Under the pieces are notes generated by a model, which had not been told where the DNA came from, did not search any database, and saw only the letters and a list, made by a program, of their open reading frames with translations. 6,676 bases of DNA from Anaerolinea sp. (GTDB taxonomy: Bacteria > Chloroflexota > Anaerolineae > Anaerolineales > Villigracilaceae), in assembly GCA_020720965.1 (NCBI GenBank), contig DYNS01000070.1:1-6676 (forward strand), in the 5' to 3' direction. This document shows positions 5,723 through 6,676 of this stretch, piece after piece. The number at the start of each line of letters is the position of its first letter. Position 1 is the first letter of the stretch. Made by a program: the position numbers and the translations under genes.

Positions 5723-6669
5723 GCCTCTTCCACATCCGGGAAATTCCCATCCGGGGAGAAGCCATCCTCGCCCCCATGGACGGCTTCTCCGACTACCCCT
5801 TCCGCTCCATTTGCCGCCAACTCGGTTCGGCAATGAGTTACACCGAATTCATCAGCGCCAAAGATGTCCTCACCCGTCTTCGGCGGGTAAAAGCCAAACT
5901 GACCTTTAGCGAAGCCGAGCGCCCGATGGTCTTTCAACTCTACGGCGAAAGCGCCGCCGAACTGCTGGAAGCTGCCCTATACGTCCAAGACCTGCAACCA
6001 GACATCATTGACATCAACATGGGCTGCCCCGCCAAAACAGTGGCAAACCGGGGCTGCGGCGTAGGGTTGATGCGAACCCCGCAAAGCGTGGCACAAATCT
6101 TCAGCACCCTCACCACCCGCCTCCGCATCCCCGTCACGGGGAAAATGCGCCTGGGCTGGGAGGGTCATCGCAACTACCTGGAAATTGCCAAAATTGCGGA
6201 AGAAAACGGCGCGGCATTGCTGGCAGTGCATGGACGCACCAAAAATCAGGGTTATGGCGGACAAGCGGATTGGGATGCCATCGCGGAGGTCAAAGCCGCA
6301 GCCCGCATCCCCATCCTCGGCAACGGGGACGTGCGCCGGGTGGAAGATATTGCGCGGATGAAATCCCACACCGGTTGCGATGCGGTGATGATTGGGCGCG
6401 GGGCAATTGCTAACCCCTGGATTTTCTCCGGCATGGATAGAGAAAACGTTCCACCAGCAATGGTGCGCCAAACTGTGCAAGAACACTGGCAGCGCACCCT
6501 GGCATTTTACGGCGCGGAAGACGGTGAGCGTCTCTTTCGCAAATATGCGGTGCAATATCTCCTCCTGCAAAAGTTAGACCGCGAAACCCGCAAAAACATC
6601 CTTCGCAAACAACCCACCGGCGATTGGCTCCGCCTGTTGGACGAAGCCTACGCCGCCTTGCAGGCATAA
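5719..6669 (+). CDS. dus: tRNA-dihydrouridine synthase (Dus family, FMN-dependent)
   Basis: This 316-residue flavoenzyme reduces specific uridines in tRNA to dihydrouridine using FMN and NADPH. It has an N-terminal TIM-barrel with Ala-Pro-Met-Asp-Gly (18-22), Gln73 in Phe-Gln-Leu-Tyr-Gly, and Asn100 with the catalytic Cys103 in Asn-Met-Gly-Cys-Pro. These are followed by Lys142 and Arg144 in Gly-Lys-Met-Arg-Leu-Gly, His171 in His-Gly-Arg-Thr, Gly-Asn-Gly-Asp at 201-204, and the phosphate-binding Gly-Arg-Gly at 226-228. A C-terminal helical tRNA-binding domain covers about 240-316. Length and active site are complete. Which uridines it modifies (DusA, B or C type) cannot be decided from the sequence; it resembles the general DusB-like group most. 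It overlaps ribF by 4 bases and is probably the last or near-last gene of the operon; the 7 bases after it show no terminator. Alanine codon use changes clearly between its two halves. Confidence 0.95.
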   Translation: MSLFHIREIPIRGEAILAPMDGFSDYPFRSICRQLGSAMSYTEFISAKDVLTRLRRVKAKLTFSEAERPMVFQLYGESAAELLEAALYVQDLQPDIIDINMGCPAKTVANRGCGVGLMRTPQSVAQIFSTLTTRLRIPVTGKMRLGWEGHRNYLEIAKIAEENGAALLAVHGRTKNQGYGGQADWDAIAEVKAAARIPILGNGDVRRVEDIARMKSHTGCDAVMIGRGAIANPWIFSGMDRENVPPAMVRQTVQEHWQRTLAFYGAEDGERLFRKYAVQYLLLQKLDRETRKNILRKQPTGDWLRLLDEAYAALQA

Positions 6670-6676
6670 ACAAAAA

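Noticed and set aside
4739..5833. 364-codon reverse-strand open frame opposite ribF and the start of dus
   Set aside because: It spans the boundaries of three intact forward genes and has a Gly-rich, low-complexity translation, as expected of a shadow frame in GC-rich DNA.

Overview
This window is a compact, single-strand block of housekeeping genes for translation, RNA processing and flavin cofactor synthesis. The order on the + strand is nusA (3' end only), ylxR, infB, rbfA, nrnA-type DHH phosphoesterase, truB, ribF, dus. This is the widespread bacterial nusA-infB operon, continued into ribF and a tRNA-dihydrouridine synthase. I see no mobile element, phage, CRISPR, tRNA or rRNA, and no gene of unknown family. 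The window does not look like an accessory region.

The best guess for the source is a member of the Chloroflexota, probably Anaerolineae-like. Three things point there: a NusA tail with a Lys/Gly-rich linker ending in an acidic-aromatic stretch, a short IF2 (590 aa) without the long N-terminal extension of proteobacteria, and this gene order without ylxQ between ylxR and infB. This rests on family knowledge and was not tested by a search.

Layout: 1-195 is the end of nusA. 231-548 is ylxR, with a GTG start. 549-632 is a short leader before infB containing a 9-bp inverted repeat. 633-2405 is infB. 2406-2520 is the longest gap in the window and the most interesting stretch: a plausible sigma-A promoter, a perfect triple ACCAA repeat and a GC-rich hairpin followed by four T, all just upstream of rbfA (2521-2886). 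From there the genes are tightly packed: nrnA (2891-3844), truB (3866-4789), ribF (4802-5722) and dus (5719-6669, overlapping ribF by 4 bases in ATGA). The last 7 bases hold nothing.

The products work together around the ribosome and RNA. NusA acts on transcription elongation, IF2 on initiation, RbfA on 30S maturation, TruB and Dus on tRNA modification, the DHH enzyme probably on short RNA oligomers or pAp, and YlxR probably on RNA. RibF makes FMN and FAD, and FMN is the cofactor of the adjacent Dus. The window does not show an undescribed system. The points worth a second look are the leader of rbfA, start-site details, and base-usage shifts between and within genes.
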